A DNA stretch of 64,000 nucleotides from Affinundibacterium nitidum (GCF_014284155.1 NZ_JACOFZ010000001.1:698448-762447), one strand, 5' to 3'; positions 9,115-21,126 are shown, counted from the first letter of the stretch. A program made the numbers and translations. The notes: generated by a model from the letters alone, not told the origin.

Positions 9115-11133
9115 TTATTTAGAAAATGGGAGCGGCATGAAATAAATCAGGAAACCAAGTACACCCAAGATCATGACGAACGCATAGTGGTAAATAAAAC
9201 CTGTCTGGAACAAACGAACGATCTTAGAAAACAAACCAACCAATTTCGCACTTCCGTTCACAACCAAACCGTCGATCAAACCTTTGTCACCGATGTTCCA
9301 CAATCCGCCACCGAGCAAGCGAGCGCCCCCCGCGAACACGATCTCATTGAAGCGGTCCATGTAGTATTTATTATCTAGGATATTGTAAATAACACTTGCC
9401 TTCTGTTTGATTGCAGCTGGGATGCTTGGCTTAACCATGTAGAAGAAATAAGCTAAAGCAACGCCGGACAAGGCCAACCAGAATGGTGGCGTTTGCAAGG
9501 CGTGTTTACCCATCGCCTGCCAGCTATGGAATTCATGTGCCAACTCTTCCATTGCTGGATGGGCGTGGTGGTTAACGAAGATCACATCTTTGAAGAAGTC
9601 TCCAAACAACATTGGTTGAATTGTATACAAGCCAATGAATACAGATGGGATAGCCAATAACACCAATGGCACCCAAACAACCGCCGGAGATTCGTGAGGT
9701 TTTTGACCTGGTGCCAAACCATGATGATGATCATCGTGACCATGGTGTGCATGACCAAAATTCTCTTTACCGTGGAACACCAAGAAATACATACGGAAAG
9801 AGTAGAAAGCCGTCACGAATACGCCAGCCAATACTGCAAATTGCGCAAAGCCTGATGTTGGCAAATGAGATGCCATCACTGCTTCGATGATTGAGTCTTT
9901 TGAGTAGAAGCCAGAGAAAAATGGCGTACCGATCAATGCCAAAGAACCGAGCAACGAGGTGATCCAAGTTTTTGGCATGTACTTCCACAATCCACCCATG
10001 TTACGGATATCTTGATCATGATGCATGCCGATGATCACAGAACCCGCAGCTAAGAACAACAAAGCTTTAAAGAAAGCGTGTGTCATCAAATGGAATACAG
10101 CTACTGAGTAAGCAGACGCGCCCAAGGCAACCGTCATATAACCCAATTGAGACAAGGTCGAATACGCGACGACACGTTTAATATCGTTTTGAATGATGCC
10201 GAGGAAACCCATGAACAAGGCTGTGATGGCACCAATTACCATAATGAAGGACAAAGCTGTATCCGACATCTCAAACAGCGGGGACATACGTGCCACCATA
10301 AAAATACCGGCGGTAACCATTGTTGCTGCATGAATCAAAGCAGAAATCGGCGTTGGGCCTTCCATCGAATCTGGCAACCATACATGCAACGGGAATTGTG
10401 CAGACTTGCCCATTGCACCGATAAACAAGCAAATACATGCGACAGTGATCAACATCCAATCGGTACCAGGCAACATGATTGGTGCCAATGTGTCTTTCTT
10501 CGCAAATACTTCTGCGTAGTTCATCGAACCAGCATAAGCAACCAGCAAACCGATACCAAGAATAAAACCAAAGTCACCAACACGATTCACCAAAAAGGCT
10601 TTCATGTTCGCGTAAATAGCGGTTGGTTTTGTGTACCAGAAACCGATCAACAAGTAGGAAACCAGACCCACTGCTTCCCAGCCAAAGAACAACTGCAAGA
10701 AGTTGTTACTCATGACCAGCATCAACATGGAGAAAGTAAACAGAGAGATGTATGCAAAGAAGCGGTTGTAACCTTCGTCTTCCGCCATGTAGCCAATCGT
10801 GTAGATATGCACCATCAACGACACGAAGGTGACGACGCACATCATCATCGCTGTCAGGCTATCAACTAAGAAACCAACTTCCAGTTTCATGCCACCCACA
10901 TTCATCCATTGATACAGGGTGCCATTGTATTTTGCGCCGTCGATGACCTCAGAAAGGGTCATGCACGATAATACGAAAGCCACCAAGACGCCGAGGATGG
11001 TCGCCGTGTGCGACACCTTACGACCAACTAGGTTACCAAAGAACTTTGTACCTAACAGACCCGCAATTGCGGCACCAGCCAGTGGTGCAAGTGGTACTGC
11101 CAGTAATAAATGTGGGTTAAGTTGCCCCGCCAT
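9115..11133 (-). CDS. nuoL: NADH-quinone oxidoreductase subunit L
   Basis: Largest antiporter-like subunit of complex I, 672 residues. It carries the distal proton channel and the long C-terminal lateral helix (from about 575 on) that clamps NuoM and NuoN. FGWEAVGLVSYLLIGFWY and KSAQFPLHVWLPDSMEGPTP mark the channel glutamate and lysine. A His-rich loop (HAHHGHDDHHHG, about 461-472) lies in the segment before the C-terminal part; it is a family-variable loop and may simply be solvent-exposed. Located 74 nt after nuoK. Confidence 0.97.
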   Translation of the reverse strand: MAGQLNPHLLLAVPLAPLAGAAIAGLLGTKFFGNLVGRKVSHTATILGVLVAFVLSCMTLSEVIDGAKYNGTLYQWMNVGGMKLEVGFLVDSLTAMMMCVVTFVSLMVHIYTIGYMAEDEGYNRFFAYISLFTFSMLMLVMSNNFLQLFFGWEAVGLVSYLLIGFWYTKPTAIYANMKAFLVNRVGDFGFILGIGLLVAYAGSMNYAEVFAKKDTLAPIMLPGTDWMLITVACICLFIGAMGKSAQFPLHVWLPDSMEGPTPISALIHAATMVTAGIFMVARMSPLFEMSDTALSFIMVIGAITALFMGFLGIIQNDIKRVVAYSTLSQLGYMTVALGASAYSVAVFHLMTHAFFKALLFLAAGSVIIGMHHDQDIRNMGGLWKYMPKTWITSLLGSLALIGTPFFSGFYSKDSIIEAVMASHLPTSGFAQFAVLAGVFVTAFYSFRMYFLVFHGKENFGHAHHGHDDHHHGLAPGQKPHESPAVVWVPLVLLAIPSVFIGLYTIQPMLFGDFFKDVIFVNHHAHPAMEELAHEFHSWQAMGKHALQTPPFWLALSGVALAYFFYMVKPSIPAAIKQKASVIYNILDNKYYMDRFNEIVFAGGARLLGGGLWNIGDKGLIDGLVVNGSAKLVGLFSKIVRLFQTGFIYHYAFVMILGVLGFLIYFMPLPFSK

Positions 11134-11207
11134 ATCGACCCTTTGTTATCTTATTTCTCTAATTCCCAATACATCAAAGTCACTACTCACCAAAAATTTT
11201 GGTGATA

Positions 11208-11516
11208 TTAGCCTTTCAATGTACCCAGATCTTCCACATTGATCGTGTCCAAATTACGGAACATCACCACCAGAATCGCCAAACCAATTGCAGATTCTGC
11301 TGCTGCCACAGTCAAAATGAAGAAGACAAAAACCTGCCCCGCCGCATCACCTAAATAGTGGGAAAAGGCGATGAAATTCATGTTAACCGCCAACAACATC
11401 AATTCTATTGCCATTAACAAGACGATGATGTTTTTGCGGTTCATGAAAATGCCGACGATAGAAATCGCAAACAAAATCGCGCCTAAAACCAAAAAATGTG
11501 TCAATGTTAAAGCCAT
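11208..11516 (-). CDS. nuoK: NADH-quinone oxidoreductase subunit K
   Basis: Small three-helix complex I subunit of 102 residues, the standard length. The conserved glutamates are visible in helix 2 ([20 protein letters not shown]) and helix 3 ([13 protein letters not shown]); these belong to the proton-translocation path near the quinone-coupling region. Its start directly follows the nuoJ stop (11517), so the two are probably translationally coupled. Confidence 0.97.
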   Translation of the reverse strand: MALTLTHFLVLGAILFAISIVGIFMNRKNIIVLLMAIELMLLAVNMNFIAFSHYLGDAAGQVFVFFILTVAAAESAIGLAILVVMFRNLDTINVEDLGTLKG

Positions 11517-12155
11517 TTATACACCTGTATTCTCTGCAGCTTTTTCGCCGGCGGATGCGCGGTCGGATTCTGCTTTCATATTGACCAAACGTACGCGATC
11601 GTTCCGTTTTACTTTCACAGCAGCTGCTGGGTCGAAATATTTACTGTCTTTGCGACGACGCAGTGTCAGAGCAACAGCAGCAACAATCGCTAACAACAAA
11701 ATTACCGCTGCAACCTCGAAAGCAAACAAATACTTTGTGAAGATTTCGATGCCCAAGAACTTCGTGTCACCGATTATTGCAGCGTTTGCAGGTGCTGCAT
11801 TATCGGGACGCAAAAAGCCTTTCAACAACACGGCAGACATCTCGAAGGCGATTACCAAACCTACGATGGCGGCCAATGGTAAACGCCCCCAAAATCCCTC
11901 GCGAAGCTTGTCCATATTAATATCGAGCATCATCACGACGAACAGGAACAAGACCATGACAGCACCGACATAGACCAACACCAGCACGATGGCCAAAAAC
12001 TCCGCTTTCAACAACAACCAAATACCAGCAGCGCTGAAAAAGGACAAAACCAAAAACAATGCCGCATGCACAGGGCTACGCGCGGTGATCACTTGCGTCG
12101 CGGCCAACACCAAAATGGCAGCGAACACATAAAATAAAGCAGTTGTAAAATCCAT
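11517..12155 (-). CDS. nuoJ: NADH-quinone oxidoreductase subunit J
   Basis: Membrane subunit of complex I, 212 residues with about five helices in the first 165. The VLVYVGAVMVLFLFVVMMLD segment is the signature of NuoJ helix 3, whose pi-bulge is implicated in coupling quinone reduction to pumping. The hydrophilic C-terminal ~45 residues (RRRKDSKYFDP onward) are a lineage-variable tail. It lies 17 nt after nuoI. Confidence 0.96.
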   Translation of the reverse strand: MDFTTALFYVFAAILVLAATQVITARSPVHAALFLVLSFFSAAGIWLLLKAEFLAIVLVLVYVGAVMVLFLFVVMMLDINMDKLREGFWGRLPLAAIVGLVIAFEMSAVLLKGFLRPDNAAPANAAIIGDTKFLGIEIFTKYLFAFEVAAVILLLAIVAAVALTLRRRKDSKYFDPAAAVKVKRNDRVRLVNMKAESDRASAGEKAAENTGV

Positions 12156-12172
12156 AGCTAAGCTCTTCCAGT

Positions 12173-12661
12173 CTAGCGGTATTTAGCGTCAGCTTGACGG
12201 GCTGCCGCAATTTCTGGTTCGTAACGATCACCAACAGCCAGCAGCATCTCTTTGGTGAAATACAAGTCACCGCGTTTTTCGCCGTGATATTCCAAAACAT
12301 GTGTTTCAACGATCGAATCCACTGGGCATGACTCTTCACAGAAGCCGCAGAAAATACACTTGGTCAAATCGATGTCGTAACGTGTAGTACGACGAGAACC
12401 ATCTTCACGTTGATCAGACTCAATCGTAATCGCCATTGCTGGGCAAACTGCTTCACATAATTTACAAGCGATGCAGCGCTCTTCCCCGTTTGGATAACGG
12501 CGCAACGCGTGCAAACCACGAAAACGTGGAGATTGCGGCGTCTTTTCTTCGGGGAATTGCACCGTTATCTTGCGTGCAAACATATAGCGGCCTGTCAGGG
12601 CTAAACCCTTGATCAGCTCGCGCAGCATGAGGCTGCCAAAAAAATCTTTAATCGCTTCCAT
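12173..12661 (-). CDS. nuoI: NADH-quinone oxidoreductase subunit I
   Basis: Ferredoxin-like peripheral-arm subunit of complex I, 162 residues. It holds clusters N6a and N6b through two perfect CxxCxxCxxxC motifs at Cys63/66/69/73 and Cys102/105/108/112, linking NuoG to the N2 cluster of NuoB. The N-terminal helix that lies on the membrane surface is present ([22 protein letters not shown]). Downstream of nuoH by 42 nt. Confidence 0.97.
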   Translation of the reverse strand: MEAIKDFFGSLMLRELIKGLALTGRYMFARKITVQFPEEKTPQSPRFRGLHALRRYPNGEERCIACKLCEAVCPAMAITIESDQREDGSRRTTRYDIDLTKCIFCGFCEESCPVDSIVETHVLEYHGEKRGDLYFTKEMLLAVGDRYEPEIAAARQADAKYR

Positions 12662-12703
12662 TATTTGCTTCCATTTATTCTTAGCTAAGCTGAGCTGAGT
12701 CGA

Positions 12704-13789
12704 TTATTTCCAAATGTTCCAAGCGCTTTGCATCCATGCAGCGACGATCACTAAGTAGACCAAAGTCAAAGGTATGAAGACCTTCCAGCCCAAGCGCATG
12801 ATTTGATCATAGCGATAACGTGGGAAAGAAGCGCGAGCCCAAATAAACATCGACACTACGACGAAAGTTTTGATACCCAACCAGATCCACCCTGGGATGT
12901 AAGCTAACAAACCTAGAACTGGAACGTCATGACCTATCGGTGAATTCCAACCACCCAAGAACATGATGGAAGCCAAAGCAGAAATCAAAATCATGTTGGC
13001 GTATTCAGCCAAGAAGAACATCGCAAATGACATACCGGAGTATTCAACCATGTGACCAGCAACGATCTCAGACTCGCCCTCAACCACGTCAAACGGATGA
13101 CGATTTGTCTCAGCGATACCGGAAATCACATAGATCACAAACATCGGCAATAAAGGCAACCAGTTCCAAGACAAGAAATTCCAGCCATGATCAGCGAAAT
13201 AGCCTTTCATTTGACCATTCACTACTTCTGTCAAATTCAAACTACCCGAGACCATCAAAACGATGACCAAAACAAAGCCCATCGCAATTTCATAGGAAAC
13301 CATTTGTGCGGAAGCACGCATCGCACCAAGGAACGCATACTTAGAGTTCGAAGCCCAACCCGCGATGATGATGCCGTAGACTTCCATGGAAGTGATTGCC
13401 ATGATCAACAACAAACCGGCGTTAACGTTAGCCAATACAACATCAGGACCAAATGGCACAACAGACCAAGCTGCAAGTGCCGGCATAATTGTCATGATCG
13501 GCGCCAACACGAACAACACTTTATTTGCTTTTGCTGGAACGATGATCTCTTTCAACAGCAACTTCAAAGCATCAGCAATTGGTTGCAGCAAACCAGCTGG
13601 ACCGACACGATTTGGTCCAAGACGCACGTGCATCCAACCAATCATCTTACGTTCCCACAACGTCAAGTAAGCAACTGCACCGAGCAATGGCAATGTGACG
13701 CAAACAATCTTGACCAAGGTCCATACCAAAGGCCACAAAGAGCCCAAATACTGTACGCCGTAGGATTGAATCGTTTCTAAGAAATTCAT
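12704..13789 (-). CDS. nuoH: NADH-quinone oxidoreductase subunit H
   Basis: Membrane subunit that forms the heel of complex I and most of the quinone chamber, 361 residues with about eight helices. Conserved loops [18 protein letters not shown] and [20 protein letters not shown] carry the charged residues facing the quinone site. The ATG overlaps the nuoG stop codon by one base (TAATG), indicating translational coupling. Confidence 0.97.
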   Translation of the reverse strand: MNFLETIQSYGVQYLGSLWPLVWTLVKIVCVTLPLLGAVAYLTLWERKMIGWMHVRLGPNRVGPAGLLQPIADALKLLLKEIIVPAKANKVLFVLAPIMTIMPALAAWSVVPFGPDVVLANVNAGLLLIMAITSMEVYGIIIAGWASNSKYAFLGAMRASAQMVSYEIAMGFVLVIVLMVSGSLNLTEVVNGQMKGYFADHGWNFLSWNWLPLLPMFVIYVISGIAETNRHPFDVVEGESEIVAGHMVEYSGMSFAMFFLAEYANMILISALASIMFLGGWNSPIGHDVPVLGLLAYIPGWIWLGIKTFVVVSMFIWARASFPRYRYDQIMRLGWKVFIPLTLVYLVIVAAWMQSAWNIWK

Positions 13790-16122
13790 TATGCACGCTC
13801 CACACTAATTGGGCCGAACATCGCACCCAGTTGATGCGTCGCCAACACACCAGCGGCAACACGAACTACCGTTGACGGCAATGATTTATCTAAGTTGGCT
13901 GGCATCACGATAGAAGCAGCACCTTGCGTCAATTTCACAAAATCACCATTCGCAATACCTAGACGCGCAAACTCGGCTGCACTTAAACTCACAGTAGTCG
14001 CCGCCTTTGCATCTGCAGTACGTTGCAAGGATTCGGAGCGACGTACGACGGCATCTGTACTATAGATATTCACATCAGATACGCGTTCCAATCCGGCAGT
14101 TGAAGAAGCAGCCGCTATAGAGATCTCTGTAGAATTATTCAACTTACTAGAACAATCGGTGACACCTTGGCCGATCACTGCATCACGCACGGCTTCTGAA
14201 GTTTCAAACTCAAATTTTTCCAAGCCTAACAGGTTACCCAATACACGCAATACTTTCCACGCTGGACGTGTATCACCGAGGGGCTTAACGACACCATGGA
14301 AACTTTGTGCACGACCTTCGCAATTGACGAAAGTACCTGCTGTCTCAGTAAATGGAGAAACTGGCAACAAAACATCGGCGTATTCGAAACCTTGTTTAAA
14401 CGGTGACATTACCACCACCATATCAGCTTGAGCTAATACGGCACTTGCTCGGTTGGCGTCTGCAAAATCATGTTGTGCCTCAGCATTGAGCAACAAGAGT
14501 GCCTTGCGTGCATTGCTCAATACTGAGCCAGCCACTTCAGCATTGGCTGGTACTGCGCCAGCCAGATAAGCACCAACTGAGTTTGCTGCTTCAGTCAAAT
14601 AACCAAAGCCAGTTCCTGTTTGCTGCGAAATCCATTGCGCTAATGCGTGAATTTGGCTTGCATTTGGATGTTGTGCTGCCGTGTTACCGAGGAATACGCC
14701 ACCTTTGTTTTCGTCATTCGACGATAACAAATTATTGGCAATCGCTTGCGCCGTTTCGCTCACCACAACTTCGGCGATACCAGCTGGTTTTGCGACTTGT
14801 TTTACATTCGCAACCGCTGTTGCGACTTCAGCCAAGAAAGACAGCCATTGAGATGGCGCCACCACCGCTTTGTTGGCGACTTTCATCAACAATTCGTCGT
14901 CAGTTGCATGCAATACGCTTAGCTTCGTACCACTCTTCACTGCTTGGCGCAAACGAGCGGCCAACAACGGATGGTCTTTACGCAAGAAGGAACCAATCAC
15001 AAACACTTGACGCAATTGCGCGAAGGATGCGATCGACATACCCAACCAAGGTGTTGCTTTACCTGTTAGACCGAAATCAGACTGACGCAAACGTGTTTCG
15101 ATGTTGTCGGACCCCATACCACGTACAACACCAGCTAATAAACTCAGTTCTTCCAACGTGGAGTTTGCTGTCGCTAACGCACCGATGGCATTCGCACCAT
15201 GTTCATGACGAACATTTTTCAAACCATGAGCGACGTATTCAAGCGCTGTTTGCCAGTCAGTTTCTTGCCACTGACCGCCTTGTTTCAACATTGGTTTAGT
15301 CAGACGATCTTCAGTATTCAAACCTTCATAAGCGAAACGGTCTTTGTCTGAAATCCAGCATTCATTGATCTCATCGTTTTCCAAAGGAACAACGCGCAAC
15401 ACTTTGTTATTTTTGACTTGAACGATCAGATTTGAACCCAATCCATCATGCGCACTAACCGACTTACGGCGAGACAATTCCCATGTACGGGCAGAATAAC
15501 GGAATGGTTTCGAAGTCAAGGCACCGACTGGGCAAAGGTCGATCATGTTGCCAGACAATTCGGAGTCAACTGTTTTCCCAACGAAAGAAGTGATTTCTGA
15601 ATGCTCGCCACGATTGAGCATACCCAATTCCATGACACCGGCAATCTCTTGGCCGAAACGGACACAACGTGTGCAGTGAATGCAACGGCTCATTTCTTCC
15701 ATCGAAATCAATGGGCCTACGTTCTTGTGGAACACAACACGTTTTTCTTCTTGATAGCGTGAGCTGGTTTTACCGTAACCCACGGCCAAATCTTGTAACT
15801 GACATTCGCCACCTTGATCGCAAATTGGGCAATCGAGTGGATGGTTGATCAACAAGAACTCCATCACATCTTTTTGTGCTTTGGTTGCCTTGTCGCTGTT
15901 TGAGCGAACGATCATGCCTTGAGTCACTGGTGTGGCGCAAGCTGGCAATGGCTTCGGTGCTTTTTCTACCTCGACCAAACACATACGGCAGTTGGCCGCA
16001 ATGGACAGTTTCTTGTGATAGCAAAAGTGGGGAATGTATGTGCCAAGTTTATTGGCAGCATCCATGACCATGCTTCCCGCAGGGACTTCTACTTTCTTGC
16101 CGTCTATTTCAATTTCAACCAT
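13789..16122 (-). CDS. nuoG: NADH-quinone oxidoreductase subunit G
   Basis: Largest peripheral-arm subunit of complex I, 777 residues. The N-terminal ferredoxin domain has [2Fe-2S] ligands around Cys34/45/48/62, followed by the His-Cys 4Fe-4S motif region, [14 protein letters not shown], and a second 4Fe-4S set ([14 protein letters not shown]). The rest is a molybdopterin-oxidoreductase-like fold without the cofactor function. The length suits betaproteobacteria and is shorter than the ~900-residue E. coli protein. It overlaps nuoH by one base and follows nuoF by 76 nt. Confidence 0.96.
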   Translation of the reverse strand: MVEIEIDGKKVEVPAGSMVMDAANKLGTYIPHFCYHKKLSIAANCRMCLVEVEKAPKPLPACATPVTQGMIVRSNSDKATKAQKDVMEFLLINHPLDCPICDQGGECQLQDLAVGYGKTSSRYQEEKRVVFHKNVGPLISMEEMSRCIHCTRCVRFGQEIAGVMELGMLNRGEHSEITSFVGKTVDSELSGNMIDLCPVGALTSKPFRYSARTWELSRRKSVSAHDGLGSNLIVQVKNNKVLRVVPLENDEINECWISDKDRFAYEGLNTEDRLTKPMLKQGGQWQETDWQTALEYVAHGLKNVRHEHGANAIGALATANSTLEELSLLAGVVRGMGSDNIETRLRQSDFGLTGKATPWLGMSIASFAQLRQVFVIGSFLRKDHPLLAARLRQAVKSGTKLSVLHATDDELLMKVANKAVVAPSQWLSFLAEVATAVANVKQVAKPAGIAEVVVSETAQAIANNLLSSNDENKGGVFLGNTAAQHPNASQIHALAQWISQQTGTGFGYLTEAANSVGAYLAGAVPANAEVAGSVLSNARKALLLLNAEAQHDFADANRASAVLAQADMVVVMSPFKQGFEYADVLLPVSPFTETAGTFVNCEGRAQSFHGVVKPLGDTRPAWKVLRVLGNLLGLEKFEFETSEAVRDAVIGQGVTDCSSKLNNSTEISIAAASSTAGLERVSDVNIYSTDAVVRRSESLQRTADAKAATTVSLSAAEFARLGIANGDFVKLTQGAASIVMPANLDKSLPSTVVRVAAGVLATHQLGAMFGPISVERA

Positions 16123-16198
16123 GGTGTGCTCTGGGTACGCTAAGCGAATAATTTTTCAAACTTGAACGGCTCTGTTCAAGCAGACACTAAAACTTTAA

Positions 16199-17494
16199 TT
16201 ACAAATACGTCGGCACTAAGCAATGTTTGTGCTCAATGTGGTACTCAAACTCTTCTCGGAAATTCTTGACGAATGCACGTACTGGCATCGCTGCAGCATC
16301 ACCCAAGGCACAAATCGTACGACCTTGAATGCCATCAGCAACGGCGTTGAGCATATCCAAATCTTCCGGGCGGCCTTGACCGTTTTCGATACGATGAACG
16401 ATGCGATACAACCAGCCAGTCCCTTCACGGCACGGCGTACATTGACCGCAAGATTCTTCAAAATAGAAGTACGACAAACGCAGCAAGGATTTCACCATGC
16501 AACGGGTTTCATCCATCACGATCACTGCACCAGAACCCAACATCGAACCTGCTTTCGCGATCGAGTCATAGTCCATATCGGTTGCCATCATGACGTCGCC
16601 GGTCAACACAGGCATTGATGAACCACCTGGAATAACCGCTTTGATTTTCTTGCCATCACGCATACCACCTGCCAACTCCAACAAAGTCGCAAATGGTGTA
16701 CCGAGCGGCACTTCGTAATTACCTGGCTTCGCTACGTCACCGGACATAGAGAAAATCTTCGTACCGCCGTTATTTGGTTTACCGAGTGCTGCATAAGCTT
16801 CACCGCCCATCGCCAATACGAATGGCACAGCAGCAAAAGTTTCTGTGTTATTGATCGTCGTTGGTTTACCATACAAACCAAAACTCGCTGGGAATGGTGG
16901 TTTGAAACGTGGCTGACCTTTTTTCCCCTCTAAGGACTCCAACAAAGCTGTTTCTTCACCGCAGATGTAAGCGCCATAGCCGTGGAATGCATGCAATTGG
17001 AATGAAAAATCGGAACCATGAATACGGTCACCGAGCATGCCTGCAGCGCGTGCTTCTTCCAAGGCTTCTTCGAAACGATCGTAGTCGGCGAAAATCTCGC
17101 CGTGAATGTAGTTATAACCGACCGTAATACCCATCGCGTAAGCGCCAATAGCCATGCCTTCGATCAAAGCATGCGGGTTATAACGAATAATGTCGCGATC
17201 TTTAAATGTACCTGGTTCGCCTTCGTCAGTATTACAAACGAGATATTTTTGCCCAGGGAATTGACGTGGCATGAAGCTCCACTTCAAGCCAGTTGGAAAA
17301 CCTGCACCACCACGACCGCGCAACGACGAAGCCTTTAATTCAGCGATTACTTGTTCTGGTGGGATTTTCTCATCCAAAATTCGTTTCAAAGACTGGTAGC
17401 CACCGCGCGCTACGTAATCTTGCAAGTGCCAGTTCTTTCCATCTAAGCCAGCAAGGATCAATGGCTTGATATGGCGATTATGTAGACTCGTCAT
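16199..17494 (-). CDS. nuoF: NADH-quinone oxidoreductase subunit F
   Basis: NADH- and FMN-binding subunit where electrons enter complex I, 431 residues. Visible are the glycine-rich [15 protein letters not shown] motif for [27 protein letters not shown] for FMN, and the N3 cluster ligands in [12 protein letters not shown] plus a later Cys. Its ATG overlaps the nuoE stop by one base (TAATG). Works with NuoE and NuoG as the dehydrogenase module. Confidence 0.97.
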   Translation of the reverse strand: MTSLHNRHIKPLILAGLDGKNWHLQDYVARGGYQSLKRILDEKIPPEQVIAELKASSLRGRGGAGFPTGLKWSFMPRQFPGQKYLVCNTDEGEPGTFKDRDIIRYNPHALIEGMAIGAYAMGITVGYNYIHGEIFADYDRFEEALEEARAAGMLGDRIHGSDFSFQLHAFHGYGAYICGEETALLESLEGKKGQPRFKPPFPASFGLYGKPTTINNTETFAAVPFVLAMGGEAYAALGKPNNGGTKIFSMSGDVAKPGNYEVPLGTPFATLLELAGGMRDGKKIKAVIPGGSSMPVLTGDVMMATDMDYDSIAKAGSMLGSGAVIVMDETRCMVKSLLRLSYFYFEESCGQCTPCREGTGWLYRIVHRIENGQGRPEDLDMLNAVADGIQGRTICALGDAAAMPVRAFVKNFREEFEYHIEHKHCLVPTYL

Positions 17495-17991
17495 TATTTA
17501 CCCGCCTCCGCTGTTTGACCTAATTCACTGACCAAAGCATCAATCTTATCGTTCGACATGAAACTGCACATGCGCTTGTTATTAACCAACATAACAGGTG
17601 CATCACCACACGCGCCCATGCACTCCCCTTCCATCAAAGTGAATTTACCGTCAGCCGAGGTTTCTTTGTAGTCAAGACCTAGCTTTTGTTTCAAATGATG
17701 GGCCGCGCGTTCACCACCAGACAATGCACAAGGCAAATTAGTGCACACAGTGATCTTGAACTGACCGACTGGCTTGGTGTTATACATGTTGTAGAACGTT
17801 GCCACTTCTTGGACTGCCACTGCTGGCATACCGATGTAATCAGCGATAAACTGCATCACTTCTGGCGACAGCCAATTAGTTTCATCTTGCGCGATCGCCA
17901 ACGCTGCCATCACAGCTGATTGGCGCTGATCGGCCGGGAATTTCGCGAGTTCGCGATCAATTTTCTTTAGTGCTTGCTCTGATAAGATCAT
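17494..17991 (-). CDS. nuoE: NADH-quinone oxidoreductase subunit E
   Basis: 24-kDa-type thioredoxin-like subunit of complex I carrying cluster N1a, 165 residues. The [2Fe-2S] ligands are Cys83, Cys88, Cys124 and Cys128. I place the start at the ATG ending at 17991 because GAGG lies 8 nt upstream and the protein then begins [14 protein letters not shown] as in its relatives. The frame continues up to a TTG at 18030, which has no ribosome-binding site and would add 13 atypical residues. Confidence 0.94.
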   Translation of the reverse strand: MILSEQALKKIDRELAKFPADQRQSAVMAALAIAQDETNWLSPEVMQFIADYIGMPAVAVQEVATFYNMYNTKPVGQFKITVCTNLPCALSGGERAAHHLKQKLGLDYKETSADGKFTLMEGECMGACGDAPVMLVNNKRMCSFMSNDKIDALVSELGQTAEAGK

Positions 17992-18081
17992 CGCTCTTGC
18001 CTCAAATATTGAGCCGCTGAGCGGCATCAATCATCTATCAATTTACTGTTACGGGCAAACTATCCCGTCGCCCAAGACCAA

Positions 18082-19335
18082 CTACCGGTCAATTTCACCA
18101 AACACGATATCTTGCGTACCAATGATGGTTACAGCATCAGCAATCATGTGGCCCTTGGCCATTTCATCCAAACCTTGCAAATGAGCGAAACCGGGCGCAC
18201 GAATCTTCATACGATACGGTTTATTCGCACCATCGGACATCAAATAGATACCAAACTCACCTTTTGGATGCTCAACAGCGGCATATGCCTCACCAGCAGG
18301 AACATGGAAACCTTCAGTGAATAATTTAAAATGGTGAATCAGCTCTTCCATATTCGACTTCATATTCACGCGACTTGGTGGCGCTACCTTATGATTCGTC
18401 GACATCACTTGACCAGGATTATTACGTAACCATTCGACGCATTGTTTAATGATGCGGTTTGATTGACGCATTTCCTCAACACGAACCAAATAACGATCAT
18501 AACTATCGCCATTGACACCAACTGGGATGTCGAAATCAAGCAAGTCATAAACTTCGTACGGTTGTTTCTTACGCAAATCCCATTCAACACCCGAACCACG
18601 CAACATGGGGCCGGTAAAGCCCATTGCCATCGCACGCTCAGGAGAAACTACACCAATACCGACCAAACGCTGCTTCCAGATACGGTTATCAGTCAACAGA
18701 GTTTCATATTCATCGACGTATTTCGGGAAACGGTTCGTAAAATCTTCAATGAAATCGAGCAAGGAACCTTGACGATTTTCATTCAACAAACGCATCGCTT
18801 TTTCATTTTTCAAAATGGATGCTTTGTGCTTCGGCATCTCATCTGGCAAATCACGATATACACCACCTGGACGATAGTAAGCCGCGTGCATACGGGCACC
18901 GGAAACGGCTTCGTAGCAATCCATCAAATCTTCGCGCTCACGGAAAGCGTAGAGAATGACAGCCATCGCACCAACGTCTAGCGCGTGTGCACCAATCCAC
19001 AACAGGTGATTCAACAGACGTGTAATTTCATCGAACATCACTCGGATGTACTGCGCACGCAAAGGCACTTCAAGACCCAGCATACGCTCAATCGCCATGA
19101 CATAGGCGTGTTCATTGGACATCATCGACACATAATCGAGCCTGTCCATGTATGGCACTGATTGCAAGAATGTCTTTTGCTCTGCTAACTTTTCAGTCGC
19201 ACGATGAAGCAGACCAATGTGTGGATCTGCTCGTTGAATTACTTCGCCATCCAATTCCAATACCAAGCGCAAAACACCATGCGCAGCTGGATGTTGAGGA
19301 CCAAAGTTTAAGGTGTAATTTTTAATTTCAGCCAT
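18082..19335 (-). CDS. nuoD: NADH-quinone oxidoreductase subunit D
   Basis: 49-kDa-type subunit of complex I, 417 residues, homologous to the large subunit of NiFe hydrogenases but without the metal site. It forms the quinone-reducing pocket with NuoB; the N-terminal [13 protein letters not shown] loop with its conserved His is intact, as is the [14 protein letters not shown] segment. Separate from nuoC (not fused as in E. coli), lying 10 nt after it. Confidence 0.97.
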   Translation of the reverse strand: MAEIKNYTLNFGPQHPAAHGVLRLVLELDGEVIQRADPHIGLLHRATEKLAEQKTFLQSVPYMDRLDYVSMMSNEHAYVMAIERMLGLEVPLRAQYIRVMFDEITRLLNHLLWIGAHALDVGAMAVILYAFREREDLMDCYEAVSGARMHAAYYRPGGVYRDLPDEMPKHKASILKNEKAMRLLNENRQGSLLDFIEDFTNRFPKYVDEYETLLTDNRIWKQRLVGIGVVSPERAMAMGFTGPMLRGSGVEWDLRKKQPYEVYDLLDFDIPVGVNGDSYDRYLVRVEEMRQSNRIIKQCVEWLRNNPGQVMSTNHKVAPPSRVNMKSNMEELIHHFKLFTEGFHVPAGEAYAAVEHPKGEFGIYLMSDGANKPYRMKIRAPGFAHLQGLDEMAKGHMIADAVTIIGTQDIVFGEIDR

Positions 19336-19345
19336 CGAGATGCCT

Positions 19346-19945
19346 TTAACCCTTTATCCCGTAGTTTTCTTCACGAATAATACGTGGCGTATTTTCACGC
19401 GGCTCAATCGTCACAGGCTGATAGACCACACGTTTTTGATCTGCGTCATACCGCATTTCAACATATCCAGAGACTGGGAAATCTTTGCGGAATGGATGAC
19501 CGATGAAACCATAGTCGGTCAAAATACGACGCAAATCATTATGACCTTCAAACAGAATACCAAAGAAATCAAAGGCTTCGCGCTCATACCAATTTGCCGT
19601 ATTCCACACATCAACCACGGAAGGTAAGACAGGAAATTCATCATCTTCAGCGAATACACGCACACGCAAACGCCAATTATTCTTGATCGACAATAGGTGA
19701 GAAACCACTGCAAAACGCTTACCATCCCAAGCGCCATCTCCATAAGTGGAGTAGTCAACACCACACAGATCAATCAACTCTTCAAAATGCGTCTCAGCAC
19801 GATCACGAAGGTCCAGCATTACCTGCAAATAGTCTTTTGCAGACACCACAACAGTCAACTCACCAAGCGCCAATTGCGACTGCACGAGTCGCTCGCCGAT
19901 GACCGCCTTTACTGTTGCATCAAGATTTTCTAATTTGGTAGTCAT
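19346..19945 (-). CDS. nuoC: NADH-quinone oxidoreductase subunit C
   Basis: 30-kDa-type peripheral subunit of complex I, 199 residues, which helps bind NuoD and has no cofactor. The family signature [17 protein letters not shown] is present near 114-130, followed by the [20 protein letters not shown] stretch. The N-terminal ATG sits 36 nt after the nuoB stop. Confidence 0.96.
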   Translation of the reverse strand: MTTKLENLDATVKAVIGERLVQSQLALGELTVVVSAKDYLQVMLDLRDRAETHFEELIDLCGVDYSTYGDGAWDGKRFAVVSHLLSIKNNWRLRVRVFAEDDEFPVLPSVVDVWNTANWYEREAFDFFGILFEGHNDLRRILTDYGFIGHPFRKDFPVSGYVEMRYDADQKRVVYQPVTIEPRENTPRIIREENYGIKG

Positions 19946-19981
19946 TTTGCTCTATTTTATTAAGGTCGCGACCAAGAACGA

Positions 19982-20458
19982 TCAACGCGCGATCGTGTTA
20001 TTACGCTTAATCTTGTTTTGCAATTGAATAATGCCGTAAATCAGAGCCTCTGCAGTAGGAGGACAGCCTGGAACGTAAATATCAACCGGCACAATACGAT
20101 CACACCCACGCACCACCGAGTAAGAATAGTGATAGTAACCACCGCCGTTTGCACAAGAACCCATGGACACAACCCAGCGCGGCTCGGCCATCTGATCATA
20201 AACTTTGCGCAAGGCTGGCGCCATCTTATTACACAAGGTACCAGCAACGATCATCACGTCAGATTGACGCGGAGAGGGACGAAACACAATACCAAAGCGA
20301 TCCAAATCATAACGAGAACAACCGGCATGCATCATTTCAACCGCACAGCAAGCAAGACCAAAAGTCATAGGCCACATAGACCCGGTCTGCGTCCAGTTAA
20401 TCAGCTTGTCGAGACTTGTAGTTACAAAGCCTTCGCTTAATACGCCTTCAATTGACAT
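19982..20458 (-). CDS. nuoB: NADH-quinone oxidoreductase subunit B
   Basis: PSST-type subunit of complex I holding the terminal cluster N2 that reduces quinone, 158 residues. The cluster ligands are the tandem Cys37-Cys38 (LACCAVEMM), Cys102 and Cys132 (VPGCPPT). The short C-terminus matches the betaproteobacterial form. It follows nuoA by 19 nt. Confidence 0.97.
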   Translation of the reverse strand: MSIEGVLSEGFVTTSLDKLINWTQTGSMWPMTFGLACCAVEMMHAGCSRYDLDRFGIVFRPSPRQSDVMIVAGTLCNKMAPALRKVYDQMAEPRWVVSMGSCANGGGYYHYSYSVVRGCDRIVPVDIYVPGCPPTAEALIYGIIQLQNKIKRNNTIAR

Positions 20459-20477
20459 ACGCTTTTCCTAATCAAAG

Positions 20478-20837
20478 TCATTCCCAATCAAGGGCGCCTT
20501 TTTTCCAGATATACCAAAAACCGACCGCAAATTCCAAGATAAAGCCTAGCATTACCAAGAAACCCGTCCACCCCAATTCCTTCACGGATACCGCCCAAGG
20601 AAAAAAGAATGCCGTTTCAAGATCGAACAAAATAAACAAAATTGCAATGAGGTAGTAGCGCACATCGAACTTCATACGTGCATCTTCGAACGCTTCGAAA
20701 CCACACTCATAAGCTGAAGTTTTTTGACTATCTGGACGATGCGGCGCAATTAAGCGACCCAACACTTGCGGCACAACACCAACCGCAATACCGACCAAAA
20801 TAAAGAGAAGAACTGGGAAATAATTTTCGAGGTTCAC
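20478..20837 (-). CDS. nuoA: NADH-quinone oxidoreductase subunit A
   Basis: Small membrane subunit of complex I, 119 residues, three helices. The conserved loop [20 protein letters not shown], whose Cys lies near the quinone tunnel, is present. I use the GTG start at 20835-20837, which gives a protein beginning [17 protein letters not shown] and has a GGAT element about 9 nt upstream. The open frame reaches back to 20936, but those 33 extra residues do not look like NuoA. First gene of the operon; no terminator is visible between it and the upstream tRNA-Leu. Confidence 0.94.
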   Translation of the reverse strand: MNLENYFPVLLFILVGIAVGVVPQVLGRLIAPHRPDSQKTSAYECGFEAFEDARMKFDVRYYLIAILFILFDLETAFFFPWAVSVKELGWTGFLVMLGFILEFAVGFWYIWKKGALDWE

Positions 20838-20956
20838 GTTAGGTATCCGTATAAAAACGCAACATTGAAATGTTAATTGCATGATTGAGTGATTGCTCAA
20901 ACCATTACCGCAACCACTTCCTCGATGAATCAGCAAGAAGAGCTGATTAAAAACTT

Positions 20957-21041
20957 TGGTGCCGACGACGAGACTCGAACTCGTACAGCTTTCGCCACTA
21001 CCCCCTCAAGATAGCGTGTCTACCAATTTCACCACGTCGGC
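20957..21041 (-). tRNA. tRNA-Leu (anticodon GAG)
   Basis: An 85-nt class II tRNA. The acceptor arm GCCGACG pairs with CGTCGGC, followed by A and an encoded CCA. The D arm contains AAATTGGTAGA, the anticodon stem CTATC/GGTAG encloses loop TTGAGGG giving anticodon GAG (reads CUC/CUU), there is a long variable arm, and the T arm ACGAG-TTCGAGT-CTCGT is canonical. It lies between secG and nuoA, a common Burkholderiales arrangement, and is probably processed from a shared transcript. Confidence 0.97.
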
Positions 21042-21126
21042 ATAAGCACAGCATTTTACTCTCTTCAGAGCAATTGTTCAACGCACAATTGCATCAATTC
21101 AAGATATTTTTACTGTGATAGATCAA

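Noticed and set aside
9461-9800. His-rich loop in nuoL as a separate metal-binding protein
   Set aside because: It is in frame within an otherwise normal NuoL and lies in a variable loop; no evidence for an independent gene or function.
10147-10869. 240-codon plus-strand open frame opposite nuoL
   Set aside because: His/Gln/Asn-rich composition typical of an antisense shadow of a strongly coding gene; no ribosome-binding site, and nuoL is intact.
11371-11973. 200-codon plus-strand open frame opposite nuoK/nuoJ
   Set aside because: Spans two real genes on the other strand; composition (Ala/Lys/Asn/Thr) is an antisense artefact.
14499-15299. 266-codon plus-strand open frame opposite nuoG
   Set aside because: Shadow of nuoG: no recognisable motif, Ser/Leu/Arg/Gln-skewed composition, no independent start signal.
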